A stretch of 64,000 nucleotides of DNA from Halomonas sp. (GCF_029263665.1 NZ_JAJUFQ010000020.1:22942-86941), one strand, 5' to 3'; positions 17,310 through 26,169 are shown, counted from the stretch's first letter. The notes: generated by a model not told the origin, from the sequence alone. Program-made: numbers and translations.

Positions 17310-19148
17310 TCACCCGTTCTGCGTTGATTCCCCCAACACGTCAGGAATGCTCTGCTTGACGTAACGACCAGGGGCAGGCTCCAGCAGCGGAAGCTCCCCA
17401 TCCCCCAGCTGGCGGGCATCCACCATCTTGTCTGCATCGACATAGCCGTTACCGATCATCCATTCCTGCCAGTGTGGCCACCAGGACCCTTCATGGGCTT
17501 CGGCTCCCGCCATCCATGCCTCGTGGCTCTCCGGCAGCTCATCATTGGTCCAGTAGCCATACTTGTTCTTGTGCGGAGGGTTGACGATTCCGGCAATGTG
17601 ACCGGATCCTCCAAGGACAAACGTGACCGGCCCCTTAGGCAGCAATGCACCGTAGTAACTGCTGTTCCATTTGGCAATATGGTCTTCCCGGGTCGCAACG
17701 AAGTAGCTTGGGGTAGAGACCTTGCGCAGATCGATCTTGACCCCATCAAGCTCCACACCACCCGGCTCGACCAGGCGATTTTCCTGGTACAGGTGGCGCA
17801 GGTACCAACCGTGGGTTCCTGCCGGCAGATTGGTGCCATCGGTATTCCAGTACAGCAGATCGAAGGCTGCCGGCTCTTCCCCCTTGAGATAGTTACTGAC
17901 ATAGAACGACCAGAACAGATCATTCTCGCGCAACAGATTGAAGGAATAGGCCATCACCCGCCCATCCAGGTAGCCATCCCTCTCCAGCTTGGACTCGATA
18001 CCCTGCAATACAGGCTCGCTGAGAAAGACACCAATCTCGCCCGGGTCGCGAAAATCCTGCAGCGTCGCCATATAGGTCACGGACTTGACCTTGCGTCCAC
18101 GACGAGTACTGGTCAGATAAGCCAGAGTAGAAGCCGCCAGGGTTCCACCAATGCAGTAGGACAGGAAATTGGCCGATTTCTCGCCTGTCGCCTGCTCAAT
18201 ACCTTCCAGCGCCGCAATAGGGCCAAACTGCATATAGTCTGCCCAGGTCAGGTCACTCTGGGCAGGTCCCGGATTGCGCCAGGAAATCAGGAATACGGTG
18301 TGCCCCTGGTCAACCAGCCACTTGACCATGGAATTCTCGGGGCGCAGGTCCAGCACATAGTACTTGTTGATCCACGGCGGGATGATCAGCAATGGCGTCT
18401 TGAAGACTTTCTCGGTACTCGGTGTGTACTGGATCAGCTGAATCAATTCATTTTCCATCACCACCGCACCAGGGCTGATGGCGATATTCCTGCCGACTTC
18501 GAAGGCCTTGCGGTCGGTCATGGTAACGTTGAGGCCTTCTGCGGAGTTGGCCAGGTCTTCCCGCAGGCGTGCCAGGCCATCGACCAGGTTCTGGCCTCGT
18601 GTCTCCAGCGTCTTGCGCATGACTTCCGGGTTGGTGGAAACGAAGTTGGTGGGCGACATGGCATTGACCATCTGCCGCACATAGAACGACAGATTGCGCT
18701 TGTCGCCCGGCGTCATGCCTTCCAGGCGTCCGACCAGCCTTTCCACTGTCTCGGAGAACAGCAGATACTGCTGCATGATGGCGTTGTAAGCAGGCTCGGT
18801 GGTCCAGGCCTCATCCTTGAAACGACGATCTCCCTTCGGTGGCTGTGCCAGGGATACTCCAGCGCTTTCCCCATTAGCCACTTGCATGGATTGCTGCCAC
18901 AGCGCCAGTTGGTCCTGCAGTAGCTTGGTTTGTGTTTCCCACAGCAGAGTCGGATTGTTCATCAGCGACTCTGCCCCCGCCTGAAAGCTGTTGCGGATAT
19001 CTTCCAGTACGGCATCGGCTGCTTCACTGGGAATCATGCGGCCCAGCATGTCTTCCATCAGTGCCTGATACTGCTCACCAAAGGCAGATAACTGGTCGCT
19101 CCACTCCTGAGCTGCATCCTGTGACATCTTCGGGTCACCAGACAACAT
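17310..19148 (-). CDS. phaC: Class I poly(R)-hydroxyalkanoate synthase
   Basis: Polymerises (R)-3-hydroxyacyl-CoA into PHA granules in the cytoplasm. 612 residues from the ATG at 19148, which is preceded by AGGAGG; a GTG 15 bases upstream is less likely. The N-terminal domain runs to about 200, then comes the alpha/beta-hydrolase catalytic domain. The catalytic residues are Cys332 in LSYCIGGT, Asp489 in REDHIA and His517 in GSGHIAG. The nucleophile box is S-Y-C-I-G instead of the usual G-x-C-x-G; a similar Ser is, from memory, reported in Halomonas synthases. The protein is followed by a Pro/Gly-rich C-terminal end. It lies downstream of the phasin gene with a 102-base gap. Confidence 0.95.
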   Translation of the reverse strand: MLSGDPKMSQDAAQEWSDQLSAFGEQYQALMEDMLGRMIPSEAADAVLEDIRNSFQAGAESLMNNPTLLWETQTKLLQDQLALWQQSMQVANGESAGVSLAQPPKGDRRFKDEAWTTEPAYNAIMQQYLLFSETVERLVGRLEGMTPGDKRNLSFYVRQMVNAMSPTNFVSTNPEVMRKTLETRGQNLVDGLARLREDLANSAEGLNVTMTDRKAFEVGRNIAISPGAVVMENELIQLIQYTPSTEKVFKTPLLIIPPWINKYYVLDLRPENSMVKWLVDQGHTVFLISWRNPGPAQSDLTWADYMQFGPIAALEGIEQATGEKSANFLSYCIGGTLAASTLAYLTSTRRGRKVKSVTYMATLQDFRDPGEIGVFLSEPVLQGIESKLERDGYLDGRVMAYSFNLLRENDLFWSFYVSNYLKGEEPAAFDLLYWNTDGTNLPAGTHGWYLRHLYQENRLVEPGGVELDGVKIDLRKVSTPSYFVATREDHIAKWNSSYYGALLPKGPVTFVLGGSGHIAGIVNPPHKNKYGYWTNDELPESHEAWMAGAEAHEGSWWPHWQEWMIGNGYVDADKMVDARQLGDGELPLLEPAPGRYVKQSIPDVLGESTQNG

Positions 19149-19250
19149 TGCCACCTCCTGCACACACGAAAGCTGGGTTCTTGTTGATGGAATTCTGCGC
19201 GACGCAACCTCCCTGTCGCATCGGTTCTGCCTGCGAGTCAGAAATTGTGC

Positions 19251-19727
19251 TCAGGAAGATGTCTTGCGACGACTGGAAGCGCGTGCAGGGCTGGATTTCG
19301 GGGCTGCCTTCTGGACGGCTTCACTGGCCTGCTCTCCCATCTGCTGGGCGACCTCGCTGGCCTGATTGCCCATCTGGGAAACCTGATCGACAAACGCCTG
19401 GCCGGACTCGGCAAGCAAGGCTTCGAGCTGAGCCTTGAACTCCAGGCTCATCTCACTCATGGTGCGTGCATCTTCCAGCATCTGCGAGGACAGCTCGTTG
19501 AGCATCTCAGCCTGGCGGGTAGTGAAGTCGCGCAGTCCCTCAGTATCGGCAATTTCTGTCGCATCGCGCATGCGCTCGGTGCCCATCTGGCTATAGCGCT
19601 TCATTGATTCCATCTGGTGCTGCGACAACTTTTCCATATTGTCGAGCATCAGGGAATTGAGCTTGCGCATCGGCTCGAAGAACTGACGGGTCTGCTCATT
19701 GAAGTTTTCGAATACCTTGTCTTGCAT
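19251..19727 (-). CDS. phaP: Phasin (PHA granule-associated protein)
   Basis: Coats PHA granules and controls their size. 158 residues, almost entirely amphipathic helix, without Cys or Trp. The phasin_2-like core (FEPMRKLNSLMLDNMEKL) is followed by heptad-rich helix and two 11-residue repeats near 117-138 (MGNQASEVAQQ and MGEQASEAVQK), ending in a Ser/Ala/Arg/Lys-rich tail. The ATG follows AGGAGGATAAGGCC. A CTGC-N3-GCAG palindrome lies 84 bases upstream. It sits between the DUF6489 gene and phaC, all on the minus strand. Confidence 0.92.
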   Translation of the reverse strand: MQDKVFENFNEQTRQFFEPMRKLNSLMLDNMEKLSQHQMESMKRYSQMGTERMRDATEIADTEGLRDFTTRQAEMLNELSSQMLEDARTMSEMSLEFKAQLEALLAESGQAFVDQVSQMGNQASEVAQQMGEQASEAVQKAAPKSSPARASSRRKTSS

Positions 19728-19810
19728 GGCCTTATCCTCCTGATATCAAGTGGTAATGGCCTGTGGGATTGCAATCGGTCAAGTCGTGAACCATCAGGGA
19801 AATGATTGTG

Positions 19811-19821
19811 CTGCATCGCAG
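19811..19821. promoter_or_regulatory. CTGC-N3-GCAG palindrome upstream of the phasin gene (candidate PhaR site)
   Basis: CTGC (19811-19814), ATC, GCAG (19818-19821), extended by TG/CA on both sides. The form CTGC-N3-GCAG is the one I recall for PhaR operators of Paracoccus denitrificans. Location 84 bases before the phaP start is suitable. No phaR gene is in the window. Confidence 0.45.
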
Positions 19822-19919
19822 CAAACTTCAGTCTGGCATACCCGCAATGACAATTCCATGACAGGAGCCAAATCCCGAGCCCTTCCTTGACAGCCTCCAT
19901 ATCACTGCCAGTTTGCGTA

Positions 19920-20333
19920 TCAGGACTTGCTGCTCCTGCTACGTGTCGAGCTGCTGCGCTTGGTGCGAGAACTGGCCGAGGCTGAGGATCGGCTCGCCGA
20001 TGCTGCCTTGGCGGCACTGTCGTCTGTGGCAGTATCATCCTCATGGTTTTCGTGACTGCTCGTACGGGCACGACTGGCTGCCTGGGTGAGCATATCGAGC
20101 ATCATTTTCTGATAGTTGCCAAAGCTGGCCAGCCCTTGGGAAAGCCCTTGCTGCAATGCGGGCTGTTGGAGAAAAGGCTGCATCAGGCTCATTGGATCAT
20201 AGCCTTCCACTCCGGATTCCATCTGGCGTTGAATCCGGTCAAGCAGATCCTGCTGGAATGCCTCGATGTTGGGCAGGCCCAGCGCCTGGCGAAACTCCTC
20301 GGGGGTGAGGTCGAACTCGACATTGATCTTCAT
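19920..20333 (-). CDS. DUF6489-family protein, PHA-linked
   Basis: 137 residues. The N-terminus MKINVEFDLTPEEFRQALGL and IEAFQQDLLDRIQ match what I know as DUF6489, a small family found beside PHA genes. The middle is Gln/Met-rich (PFLQQPALQQGLSQGLASFGNYQ) and probably helical; the last about 40 residues are a Ser/Ala/Arg/Lys-rich, disordered, basic tail, of the same kind as on the neighbouring phasin. Function not established; a granule-surface or nucleoid-contact role like PhaM/PhaF is an inference. It precedes phaP by 192 bases on the same strand. Confidence 0.75.
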   Translation of the reverse strand: MKINVEFDLTPEEFRQALGLPNIEAFQQDLLDRIQRQMESGVEGYDPMSLMQPFLQQPALQQGLSQGLASFGNYQKMMLDMLTQAASRARTSSHENHEDDTATDDSAAKAASASRSSASASSRTKRSSSTRSRSSKS

Positions 20334-20476
20334 GGCGGCCTCTTCATCTACCTATGGTACCGGTCTATAGTACCGGCCATCTGGACTTGTATCCCGGTAC
20401 CCTGAGTGTAGCAGTCCATTACAGCCAGTCTGGCAAGACTGACTGCGTATCTGGAATGACTCGTCTTCAGAATGAC

Positions 20477-21562
20477 CTAGCGTAGGCGCGGAGTCGACAC
20501 TTCTACCTCCAGATTCTGTGCTCTATGACGCAGTAGATGATCCATCAGGGTCAACGCCATCATCGCTTCGGCGATGGGAGTGGCACGAATGCCAACGCAG
20601 GGATCATGGCGACCTTTGGTGACCACTTCCACGGGATTTCCATGCACGTCGATGGAACGTCCGGGAATGGTGATGCTGGAAGTTGGCTTGAGCGCCAGAT
20701 GAGCGATAAGCGTCTGACCACTGGAAATTCCCCCCAGCACACCGCCAGCATGGTTGGACAGGAAGCCTTCAGGGGTCATCTCATCGCGATGCTCACTGCC
20801 GCGCTGAGTCACGACACCAAAGCCATCGCCGAACTCGACGCCTTTCACTGCATTGATGCTCATCAACCCATGGGCCAACTCAGCATCCAGGCGATCAAAG
20901 ATCGGCTCACCCAACCCAGGCGGCAGGCCCTCGGCTACGACAGTCACGCGAGCCCCTACCGAATCCTGATCACGCCGCAGTTGATCCATGTAGGCCTCGA
21001 GTTCCGGCAGCTTGTCAGGATCAGGGCAGAAGAAGGGATTACTATCCACCGCCTCCCAGTCACGCAACTCGATGGCAATGTCACCCAGCTGGCTCATGTA
21101 ACCACGCACCTGGATGCCCTGGGCAGCCAGGTACTTCTTGGCGATGGCTCCAGCTGCCACACGCATGGCAGTCTCCCGGGCACTCGAACGCCCTCCGCCT
21201 CGGTAATCACGGATACCGTACTTGTGATGATAGGTATAGTCCGCATGCGCTGGCCGGAACTGGTCCTTGATCTTGCCGTAATCCTTGGAGCGCTGATCGG
21301 TATTCTCGATCAGCAGGCCAATCGGTGTGCCGGTGGTGACACCTTCGAATACGCCAGACAGAATCCTTACCTGATCCGGTTCGCGACGCTGAGTGGTATG
21401 ACGGGATGTTCCCGGACGACGGCGATCCAGGTCATGCTGCAGGTCTTCCTCACACAGAGGCATGCCCGGGGGACAACCATCGACGATAGCCCCCAGTGCA
21501 GGACCATGGCTTTCGCCGAAGGTGGTTACAGTGAACAGCTTGCCGAAAGTATTGCCAGACAT
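20477..21562 (-). CDS. aroC: Chorismate synthase
   Basis: Last step of the shikimate pathway: converts 5-enolpyruvylshikimate 3-phosphate to chorismate, needing reduced FMN. 361 residues, normal for the family. Signatures in order: GESHGPALGAIVDGCPPG near 16-33, FRPAHADYTYHHKYGIRDYRGGGRSS near 101-126 (given here only by its key residues His105, Arg125 and the GGGRSSARE stretch), and ATPIAEAMMALTLMDHLL near 332-349. GAGGAACGCCC precedes the ATG. It follows prmB by 57 bases and is likely in its operon, as in E. coli. Confidence 0.96.
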   Translation of the reverse strand: MSGNTFGKLFTVTTFGESHGPALGAIVDGCPPGMPLCEEDLQHDLDRRRPGTSRHTTQRREPDQVRILSGVFEGVTTGTPIGLLIENTDQRSKDYGKIKDQFRPAHADYTYHHKYGIRDYRGGGRSSARETAMRVAAGAIAKKYLAAQGIQVRGYMSQLGDIAIELRDWEAVDSNPFFCPDPDKLPELEAYMDQLRRDQDSVGARVTVVAEGLPPGLGEPIFDRLDAELAHGLMSINAVKGVEFGDGFGVVTQRGSEHRDEMTPEGFLSNHAGGVLGGISSGQTLIAHLALKPTSSITIPGRSIDVHGNPVEVVTKGRHDPCVGIRATPIAEAMMALTLMDHLLRHRAQNLEVEVSTPRLR

Positions 21563-21619
21563 GGGCGTTCCTCAGTCGTTCGGCCTGAATTTCTCATCAA
21601 CAGGTTTCAGGGAGCCATT

Positions 21620-22573
21620 TCAGGAAGCAAAGGACGCCTCATGGGCGTCGAGTTCATCAGCGGTAAGGGCAAACACCCCTTGGCCGCCACGCTCGAATTC
21701 GAGCCACAGGAAAGGCACTTCAGGAAAGGCCTTTTCCAGGTGGTGGTCGGAATTGCCCACCTCGACGATAAGCACACCACGATCCGTAAGGTGCTCACGA
21801 GCCTCGCGCAGGATGCGACGCACAATATCCAAGCCATCATCTCCTGCCCCCAACGCCAGCCCTGGTTCATGACGAAATTCTGCCGGCATGTTGGCCAGAT
21901 CACGCGCATCGACATACGGGGGGTTGGATACGATCAGGTCATAACGCTGCCCTTGCAGGCCATCGAAGACATCGCTATGCACTGCACGTACTCGGCGTCC
22001 TACATCATGGCGGGAGATATTGGCCCGGGCCACGGCCAGCGCATCCTGGCTGATATCCGCCAGGTCCAATTCAGCTGTCGCCAAGTAATGGGCCGCGGCG
22101 ATACCGATACAGCCAGAACCCGTGCACAGGTCCAGAATGCGTGCCGGCGGCTCCTCGGGAAACCAGGCCTGGAAGCCATCTTCGATCAGTTCGGCAATGG
22201 GCGAGCGCGGAATCAGCACGCGTTCATCCACCGCAAAGCTCAAGCCAGCAAAGAATGCCTCGCCCAGCAGGTAGGGTAGCGGTCGACGGTCGCTGATACG
22301 TGCGCGAACCAGGGAGACGATACGCTCCCGCTCCATCGGCAACAGACGCGCTTCCTGCACGCTGGGATCCACGTCCCAGGGCAAGTGCAGGGCACCGAGT
22401 ATCAAGGCGACAGCTTCGTCCCAGGCAGAGTCCGTACCATGGCTATATGTCAGGCCGGCCAGATGGAATTCACTGGTGGCCCAGCGTAAGCAATCGCGCA
22501 GAGTGATCAGGCCTTCGGCCAGGGCTTTGTCATCGAGCACCAGCGTAGAGGCATTGGAAGCGGTATCGGCCAA
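21620..22573 (-). CDS. prmB: Ribosomal protein uL3 N5-glutamine methyltransferase
   Basis: Methylates a glutamine of ribosomal protein L3 using SAM. 317 residues: an N-terminal helical domain, the FAGLSFAVDERVLIPRSPIAE segment (about 108-128), SAM motif ILDLCTGSGCIGIA near 146-159 and the catalytic NPPY at 217-220. LIPRSPIAELIEDGF distinguishes PrmB from PrmC. Divergent from smrB and followed by aroC, the E. coli arrangement, which strengthens the assignment. Confidence 0.94.
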   Translation of the reverse strand: MADTASNASTLVLDDKALAEGLITLRDCLRWATSEFHLAGLTYSHGTDSAWDEAVALILGALHLPWDVDPSVQEARLLPMERERIVSLVRARISDRRPLPYLLGEAFFAGLSFAVDERVLIPRSPIAELIEDGFQAWFPEEPPARILDLCTGSGCIGIAAAHYLATAELDLADISQDALAVARANISRHDVGRRVRAVHSDVFDGLQGQRYDLIVSNPPYVDARDLANMPAEFRHEPGLALGAGDDGLDIVRRILREAREHLTDRGVLIVEVGNSDHHLEKAFPEVPFLWLEFERGGQGVFALTADELDAHEASFAS

Positions 22574-22708
22574 GGGGGCAATCCTGTCGATAGGGTTAAC
22601 GATAAGCGATCAGCTAGCCCGACCGCGTTCGAGATTGTAGCGAAAACCCTGCACGATTGCTGTTCTCGTACGCAATCTGTACGAACGGAAGAGTCCGCAA
22701 AGAAGCGG

Positions 22709-22737
22709 TTATCGCCGCCACCTTGCCACGTTATACT
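22709..22737 (+). promoter_or_regulatory. Candidate promoter of smrB
   Basis: A good -10 TATACT (22732-22737) with a poor -35 (TTATCG, 22709-22714) at 17 bases, giving a leader of about 30 bases before the smrB ATG. Confidence 0.4.
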
Positions 22738-22772
22738 GTGCAGCCCTGCCAAAACCCAGTTCAGCATTGCCC

Positions 22773-23348
22773 ATGAGTCGACACCAGCCTCCGCCCGATG
22801 ATGACATCAATGCCTTTCGTCAGGCCCTGAAACAGGCTGGCGTACGACGCATCAAGACCAACCAGGCTGATACTGGCAAGCGCCGCCGTGCCGATGGTGA
22901 GCAGGATCCCGCAGCAGCGGCACGTCGTGCCGCTGCCCTCAGTGCTGACAACAGCGTCACAGGTCGTACTTCCGATGGGCGTGTTGAAGCCGTGCGCCCA
23001 TCGGAATATCTCGACTTCGCCCTGCCCGATCTGCCTTATCGCACCCGCAGTCAGCTCAAGCGCGGTGAAATTTCCTGGGAAGCAGGACTCGACCTGCATG
23101 GCTATACCCTGGAGGAGGCACGCGTCGAGCTCGAAAGTTTCCTGCGTGATAGCTATGCATCAGGGCAGCGCTGTGTGCTGGTGGTACATGGCAAGGCCTG
23201 GGGGGCCACCACCGATTACCCGGTGATCAAGAGCCATGTCAATGCGTGGTTGCGGGAGTGGCCCAGCGTTCTCGCCTTCTGCTCCGCTACCGATGCTGAC
23301 GGCGGCACAGGTGCGGTATACATATTGCTGCGCCGCTCAACCCGGTAA
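22773..23348 (+). CDS. smrB: Smr-domain endonuclease SmrB
   Basis: SmrB binds collided ribosomes and cleaves the mRNA between them, starting ribosome rescue. 191 residues from the ATG at 22773. An N-terminal helical, basic extension (about 1-75) precedes the Smr domain (about 95-190), with the catalytic motif LDLHGYTLEEA (Asp-Leu-His-Gly at 107-110) and the second motif VVHGKAWG near 137-144, then the GGTGAVYILL strand. The second motif is usually HGKG; here an Ala-Trp is inserted. The divergent position to prmB-aroC is that of E. coli smrB. Confidence 0.88.
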   Translation: MSRHQPPPDDDINAFRQALKQAGVRRIKTNQADTGKRRRADGEQDPAAAARRAAALSADNSVTGRTSDGRVEAVRPSEYLDFALPDLPYRTRSQLKRGEISWEAGLDLHGYTLEEARVELESFLRDSYASGQRCVLVVHGKAWGATTDYPVIKSHVNAWLREWPSVLAFCSATDADGGTGAVYILLRRSTR

Positions 23349-23394
23349 GCCATCAGTCCAGCGAACTGACGCTTGCTTATCAGGCACACTTCCA

Positions 23395-24492
23395 TCAACC
23401 GTCCGTATAGCGCTCCAGGCGATCCAACGCCTGGCTGGTCAAGTGGCGTCCCAGGCGAATCAGGTCATGGGCACGATGGAATTCAAAGGATCCACATACT
23501 GATTTGGGTATCTCCACCAGAATATCCGGCGGACACCCAGCGATCTTGTAGCGTGCCAGCGCAGCCTGGGTGACATCGAAGGACATCAGAATCATCGCCA
23601 ACCGACTCCACTCCTTCTTGCCCAACGCCACTACGCCGCGTTCGGCACGGTCAGCCTCAGCGGTACGACGCACCGAAGCCAATAGCCGATGGGTGGCTTC
23701 TTCCTTCTCATCATCATTTAGCTCATGCGCCTCGACATCATCACTCGCCTCCTTCAAGGGGTCATGCCGCCCACTTCGACGAAGCTCTCCAAGAAACAGG
23801 CGCTTTGCACTGGACTTTGCAAATGACCTTGAACGGGAATTTGAGCTGGATTCAGCCTCGGCATTTTCTTCGGGCAGTAAATCCCGAAGCGTCACATTCG
23901 CTGCATTGATGGCTGTCGCATTGACGGCCATCATCAGGTCGGCTTCTTCAGATACCGTGGACAGGATCGGCAGGGGATTGAGCAATCCTCCGTCCACCAG
24001 AAAACGAGCCTCATCTTCTACCGGCGTGAACACCCCGGGGATGGCAATGGATGCTCGGATAGCCTTGAGCAGGGAACCTCGCTGAAACCACACCTCACGC
24101 TGGCGCACCAGATCAGTGGCAACAGCAGTGAAAGGAATCGGCAGGTCCTCGATCTGGATATCGCCGATGAATGACTCGATCTTGCCCATGACCTTCTTGC
24201 CATGCATGGCTCCCATGGAACCGAAGGTCACATCCAGCAGGCGCAGCACGCCGAAGGTACTCAGTTCCTCCGACCATTGGCGATAGGCTTCAAGCTGTCC
24301 GGCGGCATAGATCCCCCCGATCAGCGCGCCCATGGAACAACCGGCGATCGCGGTGATCTCATAGCCCCGTGCCAGCAGTTCTTCGATCACGCCTATGTGG
24401 GCATAGCCACGTGCGCCACCACTCCCCAGGGTCAGCGCAATACGCTTGCCGGAAACCGAAGAAGGATAGCTCTGCCGATGTACCTGGATCAT
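23395..24492 (-). CDS. Patatin-like phospholipase (RssA/NTE type)
   Basis: A serine hydrolase with a Ser-Asp dyad, predicted to act on phospholipids or lysophospholipids. 365 residues. The oxyanion loop GSGGARG lies at 23-29, the nucleophile elbow G-C-S-M-G at 51-55 (Ser53), and the DGG motif at 167-169 (Asp167). After the catalytic domain comes a charged, low-complexity insert (about 205-275, Ser/Arg/Glu-rich), then a helical tail. No signal peptide or membrane segment. It is convergent with smrB. The charged insert is not typical of short RssA proteins; its role is unknown. Confidence 0.85.
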   Translation of the reverse strand: MIQVHRQSYPSSVSGKRIALTLGSGGARGYAHIGVIEELLARGYEITAIAGCSMGALIGGIYAAGQLEAYRQWSEELSTFGVLRLLDVTFGSMGAMHGKKVMGKIESFIGDIQIEDLPIPFTAVATDLVRQREVWFQRGSLLKAIRASIAIPGVFTPVEDEARFLVDGGLLNPLPILSTVSEEADLMMAVNATAINAANVTLRDLLPEENAEAESSSNSRSRSFAKSSAKRLFLGELRRSGRHDPLKEASDDVEAHELNDDEKEEATHRLLASVRRTAEADRAERGVVALGKKEWSRLAMILMSFDVTQAALARYKIAGCPPDILVEIPKSVCGSFEFHRAHDLIRLGRHLTSQALDRLERYTDG

Positions 24493-24547
24493 TCCATCCT
24501 CCTTGATCGCAATCAGACCTGCTTATCAGGCTAGTCCAATCATTCTC

Positions 24548-25756
24548 TCAGCCTCCCGTGACTTCCGCCAAGCGCCGCTCAAGGAAACGTCGCTCTGGCT
24601 CCTGAGTCACTAGGCTCAGGGCTTGACGATATTGTTCGGCGGCCTCAGGCAAACGCCCAAGACGACGCAGCAGATCAGCGCGGGTGGCCGGCAGCAGGTG
24701 ATAGTCTGTCAAATGAACCTGATCGAGCAGAGCCAGCCCCTGCTCCAGGCCATCGGCCATGGCCACTGCCACAGCACGATTGAGTGCCACAACAGGGCTC
24801 GGCTGCATGCCATAAAGCAGGCTGTAGAGCGCTGCAATACGCCGCCAATCCGTTTCCTCCGCCGTTGCTGCCCTGGCATGATGAGAAACGATGGCCGCTT
24901 GCAATGTATAGGGCCCCAGAACGGCGCTGTGCATTGCCAGGCCGATCTGGGCCATGCCTTCCTCGATTGCTTCGCTATCCCAGCGTGACCGGTCCTGATC
25001 CTCCAGCAGTACCAGATCCCCTGCCTCATCGGTCCGAGTATCCCGCCGCGAGTGGTGCAACAGCATCAAGGCCAGCAGGCCACGCGGCTCGCTTTCTGCC
25101 GGCAGCCACCCTACCAGTTGGCGCCCCAGCTCTATCGCTTGTCGGCACAGGTCATCCCGCACCACGCGCTCCCCCTGGCTGGCGGCGTAGCCCTCGTTGA
25201 ATATCAGGTAGATCACGGCCAATACCGAGTCGAGGCGCTCGCTCAGGGCATCACCATCGGGCACGTCAAACGGAATGCCGGCATCGCGAATCTTGGCCTT
25301 GGCTCGCACCAGACGCTGGGCCAGTGTCGGCACTGGCACCATGAAAGCCCGAGCAATTTCCTCGGTGGTCAATCCGGCGAGTGTGCGCAGCGTCAAGGCA
25401 ACCTGCGCCGGTCGCCCCAGAGCTGGATGGCAGCAGGTGAACATCAGCCGCAGGCTGTCCAGAGGTTCCGGCTCATCAGGGTCACCTGCGAGCAGCAGTT
25501 CAATATGACTGACCAGTTCATTCGACTTGCGCTCGCGCATCTGGCGGTGACGCAACTGGTCCAGCGCTTTATGCCGCGCCGTGGCCGACAGCCAGGATAC
25601 CGGCGTTGTTGGAAGCCCTTCCTTGGGCCACTGGACCATTGCCGCCTCAAAGGCAGCCTGCAGCGCATCCTCGGCCAGGGAAAAATCACCAAAGCGGCGA
25701 ATCAGTCCGGCCAGCAGGTGCCCATACTCACGCCGGTAGAGCGTGTCCAGGTTCAC
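24548..25756 (-). CDS. ECF42-type RNA polymerase sigma factor
   Basis: 402 residues. An ECF sigma-2 region (about 10-75, with EDALQAAFEAAMVQWP) and sigma-4 region (about 105-165, VALTLRTLAGLTTEEIARAFMV) are followed by a long C-terminal extension (about 175-400, with EGYAAS, LLALMLLHHSRRDTR and ALNRAVAVAMADG) with TPR-like helices, the DUF6596 / COG4941 layout that defines the ECF42 group. In that group there is no anti-sigma factor; the extension takes part in control, and a DGPF/YCII protein is encoded alongside, as here. Translation starts at a GTG overlapping the stop of the DGPF gene by four bases. Confidence 0.9.
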   Translation of the reverse strand: MNLDTLYRREYGHLLAGLIRRFGDFSLAEDALQAAFEAAMVQWPKEGLPTTPVSWLSATARHKALDQLRHRQMRERKSNELVSHIELLLAGDPDEPEPLDSLRLMFTCCHPALGRPAQVALTLRTLAGLTTEEIARAFMVPVPTLAQRLVRAKAKIRDAGIPFDVPDGDALSERLDSVLAVIYLIFNEGYAASQGERVVRDDLCRQAIELGRQLVGWLPAESEPRGLLALMLLHHSRRDTRTDEAGDLVLLEDQDRSRWDSEAIEEGMAQIGLAMHSAVLGPYTLQAAIVSHHARAATAEETDWRRIAALYSLLYGMQPSPVVALNRAVAVAMADGLEQGLALLDQVHLTDYHLLPATRADLLRRLGRLPEAAEQYRQALSLVTQEPERRFLERRLAEVTGG

Positions 25757-26112
25757 AGCCGATACGCCGGATCCACCGGCCGCACTTCCACCGCCCCTCC
25801 GACACGCAGTGGCGGGATACGCCGTGCCAGGGCCAGTGCTTCGTCAAGATCACGGCATTCCACCACATGAAAGCCACCCAGTTGCTCCCGACTTTCGACA
25901 AAAGGCCCATCCACCATCGTCAGTTCTCCATTGCGCTGGCGCAAAGTGGTCGCGCTGACCGTCGACTGCAAACGCGCACCACCGCGATACGTCCCGCTGG
26001 TCACCATGTCCTGAATCAGGATGTTGTAATCCTCCATGACTTCAGCCCGCTCAGTCTCTGGCAATGCCTCCCAAAGTGATTCCTCAATACAGCACATCAG
26101 CATGTATTGCAT
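25753..26112 (-). CDS. DGPF-motif YCII-like protein
   Basis: 119 residues, a YCII-related (DGPF) domain: MQYMLMCCIEE at the start, the family's MVDGPFVESREQLGGF near 67-82, then HVVECRDLDEALALARRIP and EVRPV at the end. These proteins accompany ECF42 sigma factors; their biochemical role is unknown. The ATG at 26112 is chosen because AAGGAGGG stands seven bases before it; another ATG at 26118 is too close to that site. A probable ECF42-type promoter lies about 60 bases upstream, inside the 3' end of the LysR gene. Confidence 0.9.
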   Translation of the reverse strand: MQYMLMCCIEESLWEALPETERAEVMEDYNILIQDMVTSGTYRGGARLQSTVSATTLRQRNGELTMVDGPFVESREQLGGFHVVECRDLDEALALARRIPPLRVGGAVEVRPVDPAYRL

Positions 26113-26169
26113 GATCATCCCTCCTTGCTATTCGAAAAGTAGCTGGCCCAGCTTGGCTGTGCCTCACTG

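Noticed and set aside
17472..18923. A 483-codon open frame antisense to phaC
   Set aside because: phaC has catalytic residues and a strong ribosome binding site on the other strand; the antisense frame has no recognisable domain and reflects GC-rich codon bias.
20537..22279. A 580-codon open frame antisense to aroC and prmB
   Set aside because: It crosses two clearly identified genes on the minus strand and has no protein-family features.
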